Assembly: GCA_964552235.1 (NCBI GenBank)
Contig: CAZKGO010000003.1
Coordinates: 36,765-100,764, forward strand
Length of the DNA stretch: 64,000 nucleotides
Reading direction: 5' to 3'
Source of the DNA: CAVTHK01 sp964552235
GTDB taxonomy: Bacteria; Spirochaetota; Spirochaetia; SZUA-6; CAVTHK01
A model generated the notes under the pieces. It did no database searches, was not told the origin of the DNA, and worked only from the letters and a program-made list of their open reading frames with translations. Positions 26,866-34,998 of the stretch are shown here, piece after piece (within the stretch, counting starts at the first letter, position 1; each line of letters opens with the position of its first letter). The translations under genes were made by a program, and so were the position numbers.

Positions 26866-28297
26866 GCTCGCCCTTGGCCTGCTGGTGGGGCAGAGGCACT
26901 ATTTCCCGCCACGGCTCGCCGAGCAGGCGCGGCAGGACATGGTCGCTGCCTTTGACGAGCTCGGCATCGAGGCGGTGGCGCTCGCTCCCGGCGACTCGGT
27001 GGCGGGCGCGGTCGAGTCGCTGCAGGACGCGCGCCGGTGCGCAGACCTGTTCCTGGCGCAGCGCGCGAAGATCGCCGGCGTCGTCGTGAGCCTGCCCGAC
27101 TTCGCCGAGGAGCGGGCCATCGCGAACACGCTGCGGTGGGCCGGGCTGGGAGTGCCGGTGCTCGTGCACGCATACCCGGACGACTTCGCGGAGGGGCAGC
27201 CGCGGCGCGACACCTGGTGGGGCAAGATCTCGGCCTGCAACGCCCTGAGGCAGTACCGCGTGCCCTACACCTTGACCTTCGATCACGTGAGCCTGCCGAG
27301 GTCCGACTCGTTCCGCCGGGACCTGGCTGACTTCGCCGGGGTCTGCCGGGTGGTCCGCGGCCTCAAGGGCCTGCGCGTGGGGTTGATCGGGGCGAGGCCC
27401 GCCGTGTTCAACACGGTGCGCTTCAGCGAGAAGCTGCTGGAAGCCTCCGGCATCTCGGTCGAGACGATCGATCTCTCCGAAGTCATCGAGCGCGTGCGCA
27501 GCTTCGGCCCAGGCGATGCCCGCGTGCGCGCCAAGGCCGAAGAGCTCGCCTCCTACGTCGACTGCCGCGCCGTAAGCCGCGACGCCATGGACACCCTTGG
27601 CCGCCTCGGCGTCGTCATCGAGGAGTGGATGGCGGAGAACCGGCTCGGGGCCAGCGCGATCCAGTGCTGGAGCGCCCTGCCGCGCCAGCTCGGAATCTAC
27701 CCGTGCGCACTGATGGCGATGATGGGAAGCCGCCTGCTGCCTTCGGCTTGCGAGACCGACGTGAGCGGCGCGGTCAGCATGGCAGCCCTCGCGTACGCCT
27801 CCGGCCGGCCGAGCGCGCTCGTCGACTGGAACAACAACTACCACGACGACCCCGAGCGGTGCGTGCTGTTCCACTGCTCGAACTTTCCGCGCGAGCTCAT
27901 GACGCGTGCGGCCATGGGCTCCAAGGTCACGCACCGCGATGAGACGGGAACGGCGCACAGAGGCCCCGGGAATCTCGAAGGAAGGCTGCGGCCCGGCGCC
28001 TTCACTTTCTGCCGCGTGGCCACCGACGATCTCGAGGGCAGGGTCAGCGCGTACGTCGGCAGCGGCGAGCTCACCGAAGACCCGCTGCAGACCTTTGGCG
28101 GCTACGGCGTGGCCCGCGTAAGCCGGCTGCGCGAGCTGATGTGGCACGTCTGCCGAGCGGGGTTCGAGCACCACGTGGCGATCAACCTCTCGAGCACCGC
28201 GCGGGTCGTGCACGAAGCCCTGGCCCGCTACCTCGGCTGGAACGTGCACAGGCACGCGGCCGTCGATGAGCCGGCGGACTGCTGGGGGGCGCAGTGA
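26858..28297 (+). CDS. L-fucose/L-arabinose isomerase-like protein
   Basis: 479 residues. The N-terminal two-thirds show repeated alpha/beta units (GVVVSLPDFAEERA, GVPVLVHAYPDD, RVGLIGARPAVFN) of the fucose isomerase fold. Likely metal ligands are Glu and Asp in ACETDVSGA near residue 298, and a C-terminal His in LFHCSNFP. Expected to interconvert an aldose and a ketose, but remote members act on other substrates. GTG at 26858 is inside the preceding gene (8-base overlap); the end overlaps the M55 gene by GTGA. No kinase that would follow a classical fucose route is present in the window. Confidence 0.75.
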   Translation: MAELALGLLVGQRHYFPPRLAEQARQDMVAAFDELGIEAVALAPGDSVAGAVESLQDARRCADLFLAQRAKIAGVVVSLPDFAEERAIANTLRWAGLGVPVLVHAYPDDFAEGQPRRDTWWGKISACNALRQYRVPYTLTFDHVSLPRSDSFRRDLADFAGVCRVVRGLKGLRVGLIGARPAVFNTVRFSEKLLEASGISVETIDLSEVIERVRSFGPGDARVRAKAEELASYVDCRAVSRDAMDTLGRLGVVIEEWMAENRLGASAIQCWSALPRQLGIYPCALMAMMGSRLLPSACETDVSGAVSMAALAYASGRPSALVDWNNNYHDDPERCVLFHCSNFPRELMTRAAMGSKVTHRDETGTAHRGPGNLEGRLRPGAFTFCRVATDDLEGRVSAYVGSGELTEDPLQTFGGYGVARVSRLRELMWHVCRAGFEHHVAINLSSTARVVHEALARYLGWNVHRHAAVDEPADCWGAQ

Positions 28298-29124
28298 AGC
28301 GGATCATGGTGCGCTGCGACCTCGAAGGGGTGACCGGCGTCGTGAGCCAGGATCAGGTGCAGCCGACGCGGCCCGACTACGCCAGCGGCCGCACGCTGTT
28401 CATGCACGACCTGCTCGCCCTGCTCGAGGGTCTCCTGCAAGGCGGCGCCGAAGAGGTCGTGCTGTTCGACATGCATGCCACGGGCCGCAACATCGACGTT
28501 GGTCGCCTGCCCGAGGGGGCGGTGGCGATCTGCGGAAACCCGCCCGTGACGGCGGGCTGGCCCTGCGGCCTCGATCGCTCGTTCGTCGGGCTGGTGCTGC
28601 TCGGGCTGCATGCGATGGCGTTCACCCCGAATGCGCCGATGGGCCACTCCTACGACAGCGACATTCGCCGCATCCGCCTGAACGGCCGGTCGATGGGCGA
28701 GATCGGTGTAGAGGCGGCGATTGCCGGCGAGTTGGCGGCGCCGACGTTGCTCGTTGTGGCCGACTCAGAAGGAGCCAGGGAGGCGCGCGACCTTCTTCCT
28801 GGAGTTTGCACCGTCGCCGTCAAGGAGAGCCTCAGCGAGACGAGCGCTGTCTGCCCGCCGCCGGCGGTGACGGGGCGTGCGATCCGGGAGGCCGCCGCCG
28901 CCTGCCTTCAAGCTGCAGTGGCGCCGCTGAGCGTGGAGGCGCGCGTGCGCCTCGAGGTCGAACTGTGCGAGGGCGGCTTCGCCTGCGCTTTCGGCGAGCT
29001 GTTTCCAGAGCTGATGACCGGGGAGCGCACGGTCCACCTTGGTGCTGCCACCGTGCTCGAGGCCTGGGCGGGGTATGTCGCGCGCAAGCGCGCTGCGTAC
29101 CAGCAGGTGCGCGCCCGCACCTGA
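28294..29124 (+). CDS. M55-family D-aminopeptidase-like metallohydrolase (DppA fold)
   Basis: 276 residues. The zinc-site residues of DppA can be placed: D9 and E11 (CDLEG), H61 (DMHATG), H106 (GLHAMA) and E136 (GEIGVE), with H118 at the position of the catalytic His (MGHSYD). M55 enzymes release D-amino acids from short peptides. In a sugar operon a different amide substrate is possible. The GTG start overlaps the isomerase stop. It is the last gene before the regulator promoter at 29146. Confidence 0.83.
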   Translation: MKRIMVRCDLEGVTGVVSQDQVQPTRPDYASGRTLFMHDLLALLEGLLQGGAEEVVLFDMHATGRNIDVGRLPEGAVAICGNPPVTAGWPCGLDRSFVGLVLLGLHAMAFTPNAPMGHSYDSDIRRIRLNGRSMGEIGVEAAIAGELAAPTLLVVADSEGAREARDLLPGVCTVAVKESLSETSAVCPPPAVTGRAIREAAAACLQAAVAPLSVEARVRLEVELCEGGFACAFGELFPELMTGERTVHLGAATVLEAWAGYVARKRAAYQQVRART

Positions 29125-29145
29125 GGGCAGCCTCCGTCCGGCCTC

Positions 29146-29174
29146 TTGACAGCCAAAAAATCCCGAACTAAATT
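29146..29174 (+). promoter_or_regulatory. Promoter of the GntR/two-component genes
   Basis: TTGACA (29146-29151), 17 bases, TAAATT (29169-29174), in an AT-rich patch. It lets the three regulators be transcribed independently of the upstream catabolic genes. The -35 happens to form an in-frame TTG, which should not be mistaken for the GntR start. Confidence 0.7.
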
Positions 29175-29217
29175 TGCTGAGAAATTTCCTATTCGGACTC
29201 TGCAATCGGAGTTTGCG

Positions 29218-29949
29218 ATGGAAAAGGTTGCGTCTCGCAAGAAGCAGCCGTCTCAGGCGTCGCTCGCCGACCGCGCCTACGAGGCCATTCGGGAGATGAT
29301 CCTCAAGTTCGAGTTGCTGCCAGGCCAGACCGTGCTCATCGACGAGCTCGCGGGCCAGCTCGGCATGAGCCGCACGCCGGTGCGGCAGGCCCTCGAGCGC
29401 CTCGCTTCGGTGCTGGACGGCCTCGTCGAGATCGTCCCCCGCAGGGGCATCGTCGTGACGGTGCCTACGGCCGCGCTCATGACCGAGATCTACCAGATCG
29501 TCCAGGGCCTGGAAGGTCAGGCCGTGCGGATAGCGGTGGCGCGGGAGGACCGGTCGTTCACCCGCCTGCTGCGCGCTGCGGTCGAGGAGCAGGAGGCGGC
29601 GCTCGCTGCGGGTGATCGCGATGCCTGGATCGTCGCGGACCGGCGATTCCACCGGCTGCTGGTCGACTCGTGCGGCAACCGGCGACTGGCGGCCCTCGTG
29701 CGCCTCTTCGACGGCCAGCTCCACCGCACGCGCTTCGCGACAGCCCGCACCCGTAGCCGTGAGGCGCTGGCGCGCTCGGTGGCCGAACACCGCGCGATCG
29801 TCGATGCCCTGGAGCGAGGAGAGCGCGACGAGGCCGTGCGCGTGCACACCGCGCACCGCGAGCGCGCCCTCGACGAGCTCATCGAGCGCTTGGCGGACTA
29901 CGGCCGCATGGTGACCGGCGCCGCGGCCGCACGCGGAGGATCGGCGTGA
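29218..29949 (+). CDS. GntR-family regulator (FadR/FCD type)
   Basis: 243 residues from the ATG at 29218 (CGGAG eight bases upstream). Winged helix at about 15-85 (LADRAYEAIREMI, DELAGQLGMSRTPVRQAL, RRGIVV) and an all-helical FCD effector domain at about 95-235 with the His-bearing segments (DRRFHRLLVD, AEHRAIVDAL, AHRERALDEL). FCD regulators bind organic or sugar acids. The end overlaps the response regulator by GTGA. Likely targets are the island promoters. Confidence 0.87.
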   Translation: MEKVASRKKQPSQASLADRAYEAIREMILKFELLPGQTVLIDELAGQLGMSRTPVRQALERLASVLDGLVEIVPRRGIVVTVPTAALMTEIYQIVQGLEGQAVRIAVAREDRSFTRLLRAAVEEQEAALAAGDRDAWIVADRRFHRLLVDSCGNRRLAALVRLFDGQLHRTRFATARTRSREALARSVAEHRAIVDALERGERDEAVRVHTAHRERALDELIERLADYGRMVTGAAAARGGSA

Positions 29950-30689
29950 GCGACTACCGCCTCGCCATCGTCGACGACGACACGCAAATCCGCGAAGGGC
30001 TGGCCTCCTACTTCCCATGGGCCGGGCTCGGCTTCGATGTCGTGGCTACGTTCGAGGACGGCGAAGGACTGCTCGAACGCCTGGCCTCAGGTGGCATCGA
30101 CGTCGTGCTCTGCGACGTACGGCTTCCCCGCATGAGCGGGATCGACGTGGCCAACCGGATCGCCCGCGACTTCCCGGATGTCCGGGTGGTGTTCCTGAGC
30201 GCGCACAGGGACTATGAGTATCTGCGGGCCGCGCTCAAGTGCCAGGCTGTCGATTACGTTCTCAAGCCAGCCTCCGAGCGCGAACTGTTGTCCGTGTTCC
30301 TGACGCTGAAGAGCGATCTGGACGCCCGCAGCAGCCGCGTCGGTGCCGGCGAGGAGGGACCCGGTTCGATCGCCGAGACCGTCGCGGCAACGGTGCGCAG
30401 GTTCGTCGAGAGCAACTACCGCACTGTGACCCTCGAGGCGGCCGCCCGCGTGGTCCGCATGAACCCCAACTACCTCAGCGCCTACTTCAAGCGCGCGGCT
30501 GGCATCCATTTCTCCGAGTACCTCATGAAGGTGCGCATGGAGAAAGCGTGCGCGCTGCTGCGCGATTTCCGCTACCGCACCTACGAGGTCGGCGCCATGG
30601 TTGGCTACCAGGACGCGAACAACTTCACGAGGGCCTTTCGGCGCTACTTCCACAAGAGCCCGAGGGAGTACCGGGCCGCACCCGTGTGA
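29946..30689 (+). CDS. Response regulator with AraC-type DNA-binding domain
   Basis: 247 residues. Receiver domain about 1-120: acidic pocket D10-D12, phospho-acceptor Asp57 in LCDVRLP, Thr/Ser and Lys in LSAHRDY and YVLKPAS. C-terminal AraC domain about 145-245 with two helix-turn-helices (EAAARVVRMNPNYLSAYFKR, VGAMVGYQDANNFTRAFRR). The YesN-type arrangement controls sugar uptake in many Gram-positives and spirochaetes. GTG start coupled to GntR; its end is coupled to the kinase. A good candidate binder of the shared element at 20130 and 34901. Confidence 0.9.
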   Translation: MSDYRLAIVDDDTQIREGLASYFPWAGLGFDVVATFEDGEGLLERLASGGIDVVLCDVRLPRMSGIDVANRIARDFPDVRVVFLSAHRDYEYLRAALKCQAVDYVLKPASERELLSVFLTLKSDLDARSSRVGAGEEGPGSIAETVAATVRRFVESNYRTVTLEAAARVVRMNPNYLSAYFKRAAGIHFSEYLMKVRMEKACALLRDFRYRTYEVGAMVGYQDANNFTRAFRRYFHKSPREYRAAPV

Positions 30690-32461
30690 TCCCGCCCCGC
30701 GCCAGGCGCCTGCTGCTGTTCGTCCCACTGGTCCTGCCACTGCTCGCGATGGGCGCCATTTCCGCGCTCACAATGAGCCGCTACATCTCGGGCGAGGTCG
30801 AGACCGCGACCATGCGCCGTCTGGCCGACGCGCGCACGACGGTCGACCTCGTGCTGGGCGAGCTGGAGACTCTGGCAACTTTTCTCGCAGCCGAACCTAC
30901 CGTTCTGCACAACACCAAGACGCTGCTGCTCGAAGACGAGCTCAGCCACGAAGACTATACCTTTTTGACGGTCGTGCGCGCCCTCCTGGTCAACGCGGTG
31001 GCCAGCGAGGCGCGCAGGCAGCCGTTCAAGAGCGCGATCTACCTCTACTTCCCCAACCCGCAGGGTCGTGTCATCAACTCCCTCTACGGCATATCGAGCG
31101 TGGACAAGCTGGACGATTCCGGCTGGCTCGCGTCGCTGCGCCTGGCGCCCCGGGAGCGCCGCTTCTGGAGCGAGAGCCGCACGGTGCGCCCCTACGGCTT
31201 CGGACCTGCGGTCGACCTGATCACGGTCTACCACAGGCTCGGCTCTCCCGGAGATCAGGGCGGCGACGGAGTGCTCGCGACGAACCTCTACCGCTCGCGC
31301 GTGGAGGCGGCGATCGATCCACGCGTCCTGGTCGTCAACGAGCAGGGCCGCCCGATCGTGAACGCCGCCCTGCTGGAGGCGCTCGGCGCCGAGGGCTCCG
31401 CCGCAGTGCTCGGCGGGCGTGCTCCCGGCCGTCTGCTGTTCAGGAGCGGATCTCGTTCGTTTGTCGTGACCCTCTCCGGCCCGACGCAGTACGGGTGGAC
31501 CTTCGCTTCGGTCGTCGATCGGCGCAGCCTCTACCGCGTGCCCGGGCGCCTGCTCGTCTACACGGCGATCCTGTCGTTCGCGGCCCTCGCGTTCGGAATC
31601 GCCATGAACGCCCGCCAGAGCCTGCGCAACCGCCGGATCGTCGAGGCGGTGCTCGCTGTGCTGCACTCCGAGAAGGAGCAGAAGCCCCCGCCGCCGGTTC
31701 CCCAGGCGGGCGGCGGGGACCTTCGCTACATCCTGGAGCAGATCATCCGCAACTACGTCGAGCGCCAGAGCCTGGAATCCAGGCAGCGCTCTCTCATGTT
31801 CGCCGCGCTGCAGTCCCAGATCAATCCTCACTTCCTCTTCAACACCCTCGATGCCATCTCGTGGAAGGCGTTCGCGCTCACCCGAGGCCGCAACGCCGTC
31901 ACCGAGATGATCGAGAACCTCGCGGCCATGCTGCGCTACTCGCTCGCCGACCGTCCCGAGTTGGTGACCGTGCGCGAGGAGCTCGAACACGCCCGGCAGT
32001 ACGTCGCCATCCAGCAGTTCCGATACCGGGACCTGTTCTCCGTCATCTGGAACTGCGAGCCGGCGGCCCTGGAGTGCCGGGTGGTGCGCCTGCTGCTGCA
32101 GCCGCTGCTGGAGAACTCGCTGTACCACGGCATCAAGCCGGCGCGGCGCAAGGGGCGCATCGAGGTGACGATCCGGCGCTCCGATGGTCGCCTTTCGATC
32201 GCCGTACGCGACGACGGGGATGGAATGACGAACGAGCGGCTGCAGGCCGTGCTCGCCCAGATGCGCGAGGACAGGATAGCCAGCGAAACGATCGGTTTGC
32301 GCAACACCTATCGACGGCTGTGCGTTCGGTTCGGCGAGGCGCGTTGCTCGGCCGCAATCCGCAGTCGACCCGGAGACGGAACGGTCGTCGAGCTCGAGGT
32401 GCCCGCGTTGGAAACGCCCGAAGCGGAGACAAGCGGGGCGCAGCAAACGCCGCGCGCGTGA
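30686..32461 (+). CDS. Membrane sensor histidine kinase (LytS/YesM type)
   Basis: 591 residues. Membrane segment 1 (about 8-30), an extracytoplasmic sensing domain (about 32-285), membrane segment 2 (about 290-310), then the His_kinase H-box QSQINPHFLFNTLD with phospho-acceptor H382, and an ATPase domain with N-box LLQPLLENSLYHG and G-boxes (DDGDGM, GLRNTYRRL). It should phosphorylate the adjacent response regulator on sensing a sugar or a loaded binding protein. The GTG start overlaps the regulator stop (GTGA). The last 30 residues are variable, and part of a terminator stem lies inside them. Confidence 0.9.
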   Translation: MIPPRARRLLLFVPLVLPLLAMGAISALTMSRYISGEVETATMRRLADARTTVDLVLGELETLATFLAAEPTVLHNTKTLLLEDELSHEDYTFLTVVRALLVNAVASEARRQPFKSAIYLYFPNPQGRVINSLYGISSVDKLDDSGWLASLRLAPRERRFWSESRTVRPYGFGPAVDLITVYHRLGSPGDQGGDGVLATNLYRSRVEAAIDPRVLVVNEQGRPIVNAALLEALGAEGSAAVLGGRAPGRLLFRSGSRSFVVTLSGPTQYGWTFASVVDRRSLYRVPGRLLVYTAILSFAALAFGIAMNARQSLRNRRIVEAVLAVLHSEKEQKPPPPVPQAGGGDLRYILEQIIRNYVERQSLESRQRSLMFAALQSQINPHFLFNTLDAISWKAFALTRGRNAVTEMIENLAAMLRYSLADRPELVTVREELEHARQYVAIQQFRYRDLFSVIWNCEPAALECRVVRLLLQPLLENSLYHGIKPARRKGRIEVTIRRSDGRLSIAVRDDGDGMTNERLQAVLAQMREDRIASETIGLRNTYRRLCVRFGEARCSAAIRSRPGDGTVVELEVPALETPEAETSGAQQTPRA

Positions 32462-32484
32462 GCGCTACGCCTGCTGCGCCCCGC
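32433..32484. terminator. Convergent 13-bp inverted repeat
   Basis: GCGGGGCGCAGCA at 32433-32445 pairs exactly with 32472-32484 around a 26-base loop. It spans the kinase stop and ends six bases before the converging glycosidase gene's stop. A likely bidirectional terminator without T tracts. Confidence 0.55.
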
Positions 32485-32489
32485 GGGCG

Positions 32490-34775
32490 CTACTTCATCC
32501 GCAGGCTGTACCACACGGTGGGAGTCCCGACGCCCAGTCGCAGCGTGGCTTCCCCCGCCTTGATCTGGGCCTCCTCCTCGTCGCCGGTCGGCTGCCCGCG
32601 GCCGTCGAGCGCCTGCAGCAGCAGGCGCCTGCCCGCCAGCCCCCGCAGCGTCACCTCAGCGGCCACCGGCTCGATGCGCGTGGGCGGCCCGCCCCATTGG
32701 TCGGAGATCGAACAGGTGCCGTCGGCCTTCCACTTCATGCCGGTGTTGGCCACCCGAGACGCGGCCACGATTAGCATGCTCCGCGCCTCGCCCAGAGGCG
32801 CCTCCTCGAGGCTCGCGATCTGCACCGATGCGAAATCGCATGCCAGGGTCACCTTGAGATGCGCGGTCTCGTGCGTGCCCCTGTGCGCCACGACCGCCCA
32901 CGCCCGCGGGGCGTCGATTGTGACCGAACCGGCGCCCTTGGCCGGATCCCACCGCAGCTCGCCGGTGTCGCTCGCGAAGGGGCCCTCGCCAACCGTCACC
33001 TCGCCGGAAGCGGGTCTCACCTCGACGGCATGGAAGTCCGCAATCGTCGTGCGGTGTACGAGACCGAGGCTTCCCGGAAGGTAGTCCAGCCAGTACGGCG
33101 ACGGACGCCTGCCTGGTCGCGGCCGTCGGCAGCTCTCCAGGGCCCACGCGCGGGGGTAGCGCCGCTCGATGAGCCTGCGCGCTGCCGCCACGTCGCCGCG
33201 CAGGAACATGAGGGCGCTGATGGCGCTCTGGGTCATCTTGACGGGGTCGTTGCACATCCACTCGAAGCGGCAGTTGGCCTGGGTCATGACCAGCTGCATC
33301 TCGCGGGGCAGAAGAGGGTCGAACCGGAAGACGCCTTCCCAGTCGCCTCCGGCGTAGCCGAACCAGAAGATGCCGTCCCAGTCCTGAAGCAGGGCATAGG
33401 CCGTGTTGACGGGAAAGCATTCGCTCACGTAGTCGCCCGGAAAGTGATGGTTGATCTCCGAGACCACGTACGGAACGCCCTTGACCATCGAGCGCGACAG
33501 CACTGCGGGCAGTGATTCCTCGGGATCCTCGATCATCGGTGTGTTGCGGATGTACCAGTCCTTGTACCACTCGCGCGCCGGCCGCTCGTTGCGCCGCAGG
33601 TTGGGCGTAGCCCAGTAGCCTTCCCAGTAGGCATGGCCGTCCACGATGTCGAGCGTCGCCTGGCTTTCAAGCATCGGAAGCCCGCTCTGCTCGTGAAAGC
33701 AGTCCGAGGTGCCGATGATCATCGGCTTCACGCCGAGATCCTCGCGCAGGTAGCGGCGAAAGTCGGCAAAGTAGGCCCGCTCGATCGACTGGTAGAACGC
33801 GGCCTCGTCCTGGAATCGCACGGAGTTCGCCGACGCGAACTCCTCGGGCACGAGGCGGCGCACGGTGCCCCGCGCGGGGTCTTCGGCCGCCTCGAGGCCG
33901 CCGTCCCACACGGCTGCGAGCGTCGCGCGATCCTTGTAAACGTCCAGCAGTCGTTCGTTCCACCGTCTCGTCAGATCGGCGGCATACGAGGGCGGGATGT
34001 CGCTCCAGCTTTCGCCTCGCGGCGGATTGCCCCGCGTCTTGCCTCGCACCCAGAGCGCGAGCAGGCTGTTCTCGTTGAGCAACTCCACGATGGCCACGGC
34101 CGGGTCGTCGGCATAGCGCAAGCCGGTGAACGGGTTGACGTGCGTGAGCAGCTGGCGGGCGTACTCCTTTTGGAGATACACCAGGCGCTCGTCGAAATAG
34201 GTGCTGGCCTTGCCGAAGCCGAGCAGGTCCGGCTCGCGGACGCCGTCGGCTTCAGTGAAGTTGCGCGATACGTTGAGATTGAAATCGATGTAGATGCCGT
34301 TGTCCCTGCAGCACTTCAGGAACCAGTCGAGGCGGACCATCGCCTCAGGGTCGAGGGCCCGCGTGGACTCGCCGCGCCCGTCCCAGGGCACGCCCATGTC
34401 GCGGCCGATCGGCGCGGCCGTGCCGCTGCTGTGCCGCATGAGGATGCCCTCGGGCCAGCGGTGGTCGATGTGATGGAGGCGCAGGCAGTTGATGCCGAAC
34501 TTGGCCATGCGCCGGGCAATCCTGGGTGCGCTCTCCATCGGCGGGCACGGAACCGCGAGGGTGATGTTCTGTCCCCAGATCTTCCACCGCTCGCCGTTGC
34601 CCAGGCGGAAGTGGCCGTCGCGGGCCTCGACGAAACCGTACTTGCCCGCGGGTTTGTGCAGCAGGAACGACATGTCGGTGATGCTTTCGCTGGTGTCGTC
34701 CCAAGGGATGACGAACTCAGGCCAGCGATCGGTTTCAGGTCGATGGCCCTGCTTGCGGGGCTCGGATGCGCTCAT
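32490..34775 (-). CDS. Large TIM-barrel glycoside hydrolase-like protein
   Basis: 761 residues without a signal peptide. A (beta/alpha)8 domain (about 50-500) has the acid/base Glu in VELLNENS near 225 and a nucleophile Glu in YVVSEINHHF near 410; Trp/His-rich loops (WKIWGQNITL, RLHHIDHRW) line the cleft. A C-terminal all-beta region (about 560-760) looks like accessory sandwich domains (TVWYSLRMK end). It belongs to the broad GH-A group of putative cellulase/beta-glycosidase proteins; the exact family is unclear. ATG at 34775 is preceded by GAAGGAG. It is transcribed alone on the minus strand, divergent from the module 2 genes. Confidence 0.75.
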   Translation of the reverse strand: MSASEPRKQGHRPETDRWPEFVIPWDDTSESITDMSFLLHKPAGKYGFVEARDGHFRLGNGERWKIWGQNITLAVPCPPMESAPRIARRMAKFGINCLRLHHIDHRWPEGILMRHSSGTAAPIGRDMGVPWDGRGESTRALDPEAMVRLDWFLKCCRDNGIYIDFNLNVSRNFTEADGVREPDLLGFGKASTYFDERLVYLQKEYARQLLTHVNPFTGLRYADDPAVAIVELLNENSLLALWVRGKTRGNPPRGESWSDIPPSYAADLTRRWNERLLDVYKDRATLAAVWDGGLEAAEDPARGTVRRLVPEEFASANSVRFQDEAAFYQSIERAYFADFRRYLREDLGVKPMIIGTSDCFHEQSGLPMLESQATLDIVDGHAYWEGYWATPNLRRNERPAREWYKDWYIRNTPMIEDPEESLPAVLSRSMVKGVPYVVSEINHHFPGDYVSECFPVNTAYALLQDWDGIFWFGYAGGDWEGVFRFDPLLPREMQLVMTQANCRFEWMCNDPVKMTQSAISALMFLRGDVAAARRLIERRYPRAWALESCRRPRPGRRPSPYWLDYLPGSLGLVHRTTIADFHAVEVRPASGEVTVGEGPFASDTGELRWDPAKGAGSVTIDAPRAWAVVAHRGTHETAHLKVTLACDFASVQIASLEEAPLGEARSMLIVAASRVANTGMKWKADGTCSISDQWGGPPTRIEPVAAEVTLRGLAGRRLLLQALDGRGQPTGDEEEAQIKAGEATLRLGVGTPTVWYSLRMK

Positions 34776-34825
34776 GGTCCTCTCCTTCGTGGGTTCGGAA
34801 GCGAGGCCCGATCGCGCAGAGTTGT

Positions 34826-34854
34826 ATCTTACAGTGCGCGCCGGGCCGGCGCAA
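34826..34854 (-). promoter_or_regulatory. Promoter of the 32490-34775 glycosidase
   Basis: Minus strand: TTGCGC (34854-34849), 17 bases, TAAGAT (34831-34826). Fair -35, good -10. Confidence 0.55.
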
Positions 34855-34866
34855 GGGCCCGGCGGT

Positions 34867-34895
34867 CCGAAACGGGCCGAAACGGACTGTTTCGG
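34867..34895. repeat. Three CCGAAAC half-sites between divergent genes
   Basis: CCGAAAC at 34867 and 34877 (exactly one helical turn apart), then its complement GTTTCGG at 34889. The second and third form a 7-bp palindrome with a 5-base spacer. It lies between two divergent glycosidase genes, immediately upstream of the conserved element at 34901: a candidate operator for one of the island regulators. Confidence 0.5.
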
Positions 34896-34900
34896 CACGC

Positions 34901-34948
34901 AATGACAAAAATTGATGATTGCGCGCGCGGCGGGGCGGCTGCTACGCT
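34901..34948 (+). promoter_or_regulatory. Conserved element and promoter of module 2
   Basis: AATGACAAAAATTGATGA (34901-34918) directly precedes TTGCGC (34919-34924); 18 bases on is TACGCT (34943-34948). The first 23 bases match those at 20130 at 20 positions. Probable activator site next to a weak promoter. Confidence 0.5.
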
Positions 34949-34998
34949 CGATGCGGGTTCGGGAGCGGGCCGGCCGATCGGCCGGACAGGGAGGTTCT

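Noticed and set aside
26858..28297. A classical L-fucose isomerase/kinase/aldolase pathway
   Set aside because: No fuculokinase or fuculose-phosphate aldolase gene is present, and the isomerase is only a remote family member.
29146..29217. TTG at 29146 as the GntR start
   Set aside because: It is the -35 hexamer of a consensus promoter and has no ribosome-binding site; the ATG at 29218 fits the family start.
29190..29220. An imperfect tandem repeat (TCGGACTCTGCAA / TCGGAGTTTGCGA) before the GntR gene as an operator
   Set aside because: Three mismatches in 13 bases, and it overlaps the ribosome-binding site and start codon; chance similarity cannot be excluded.
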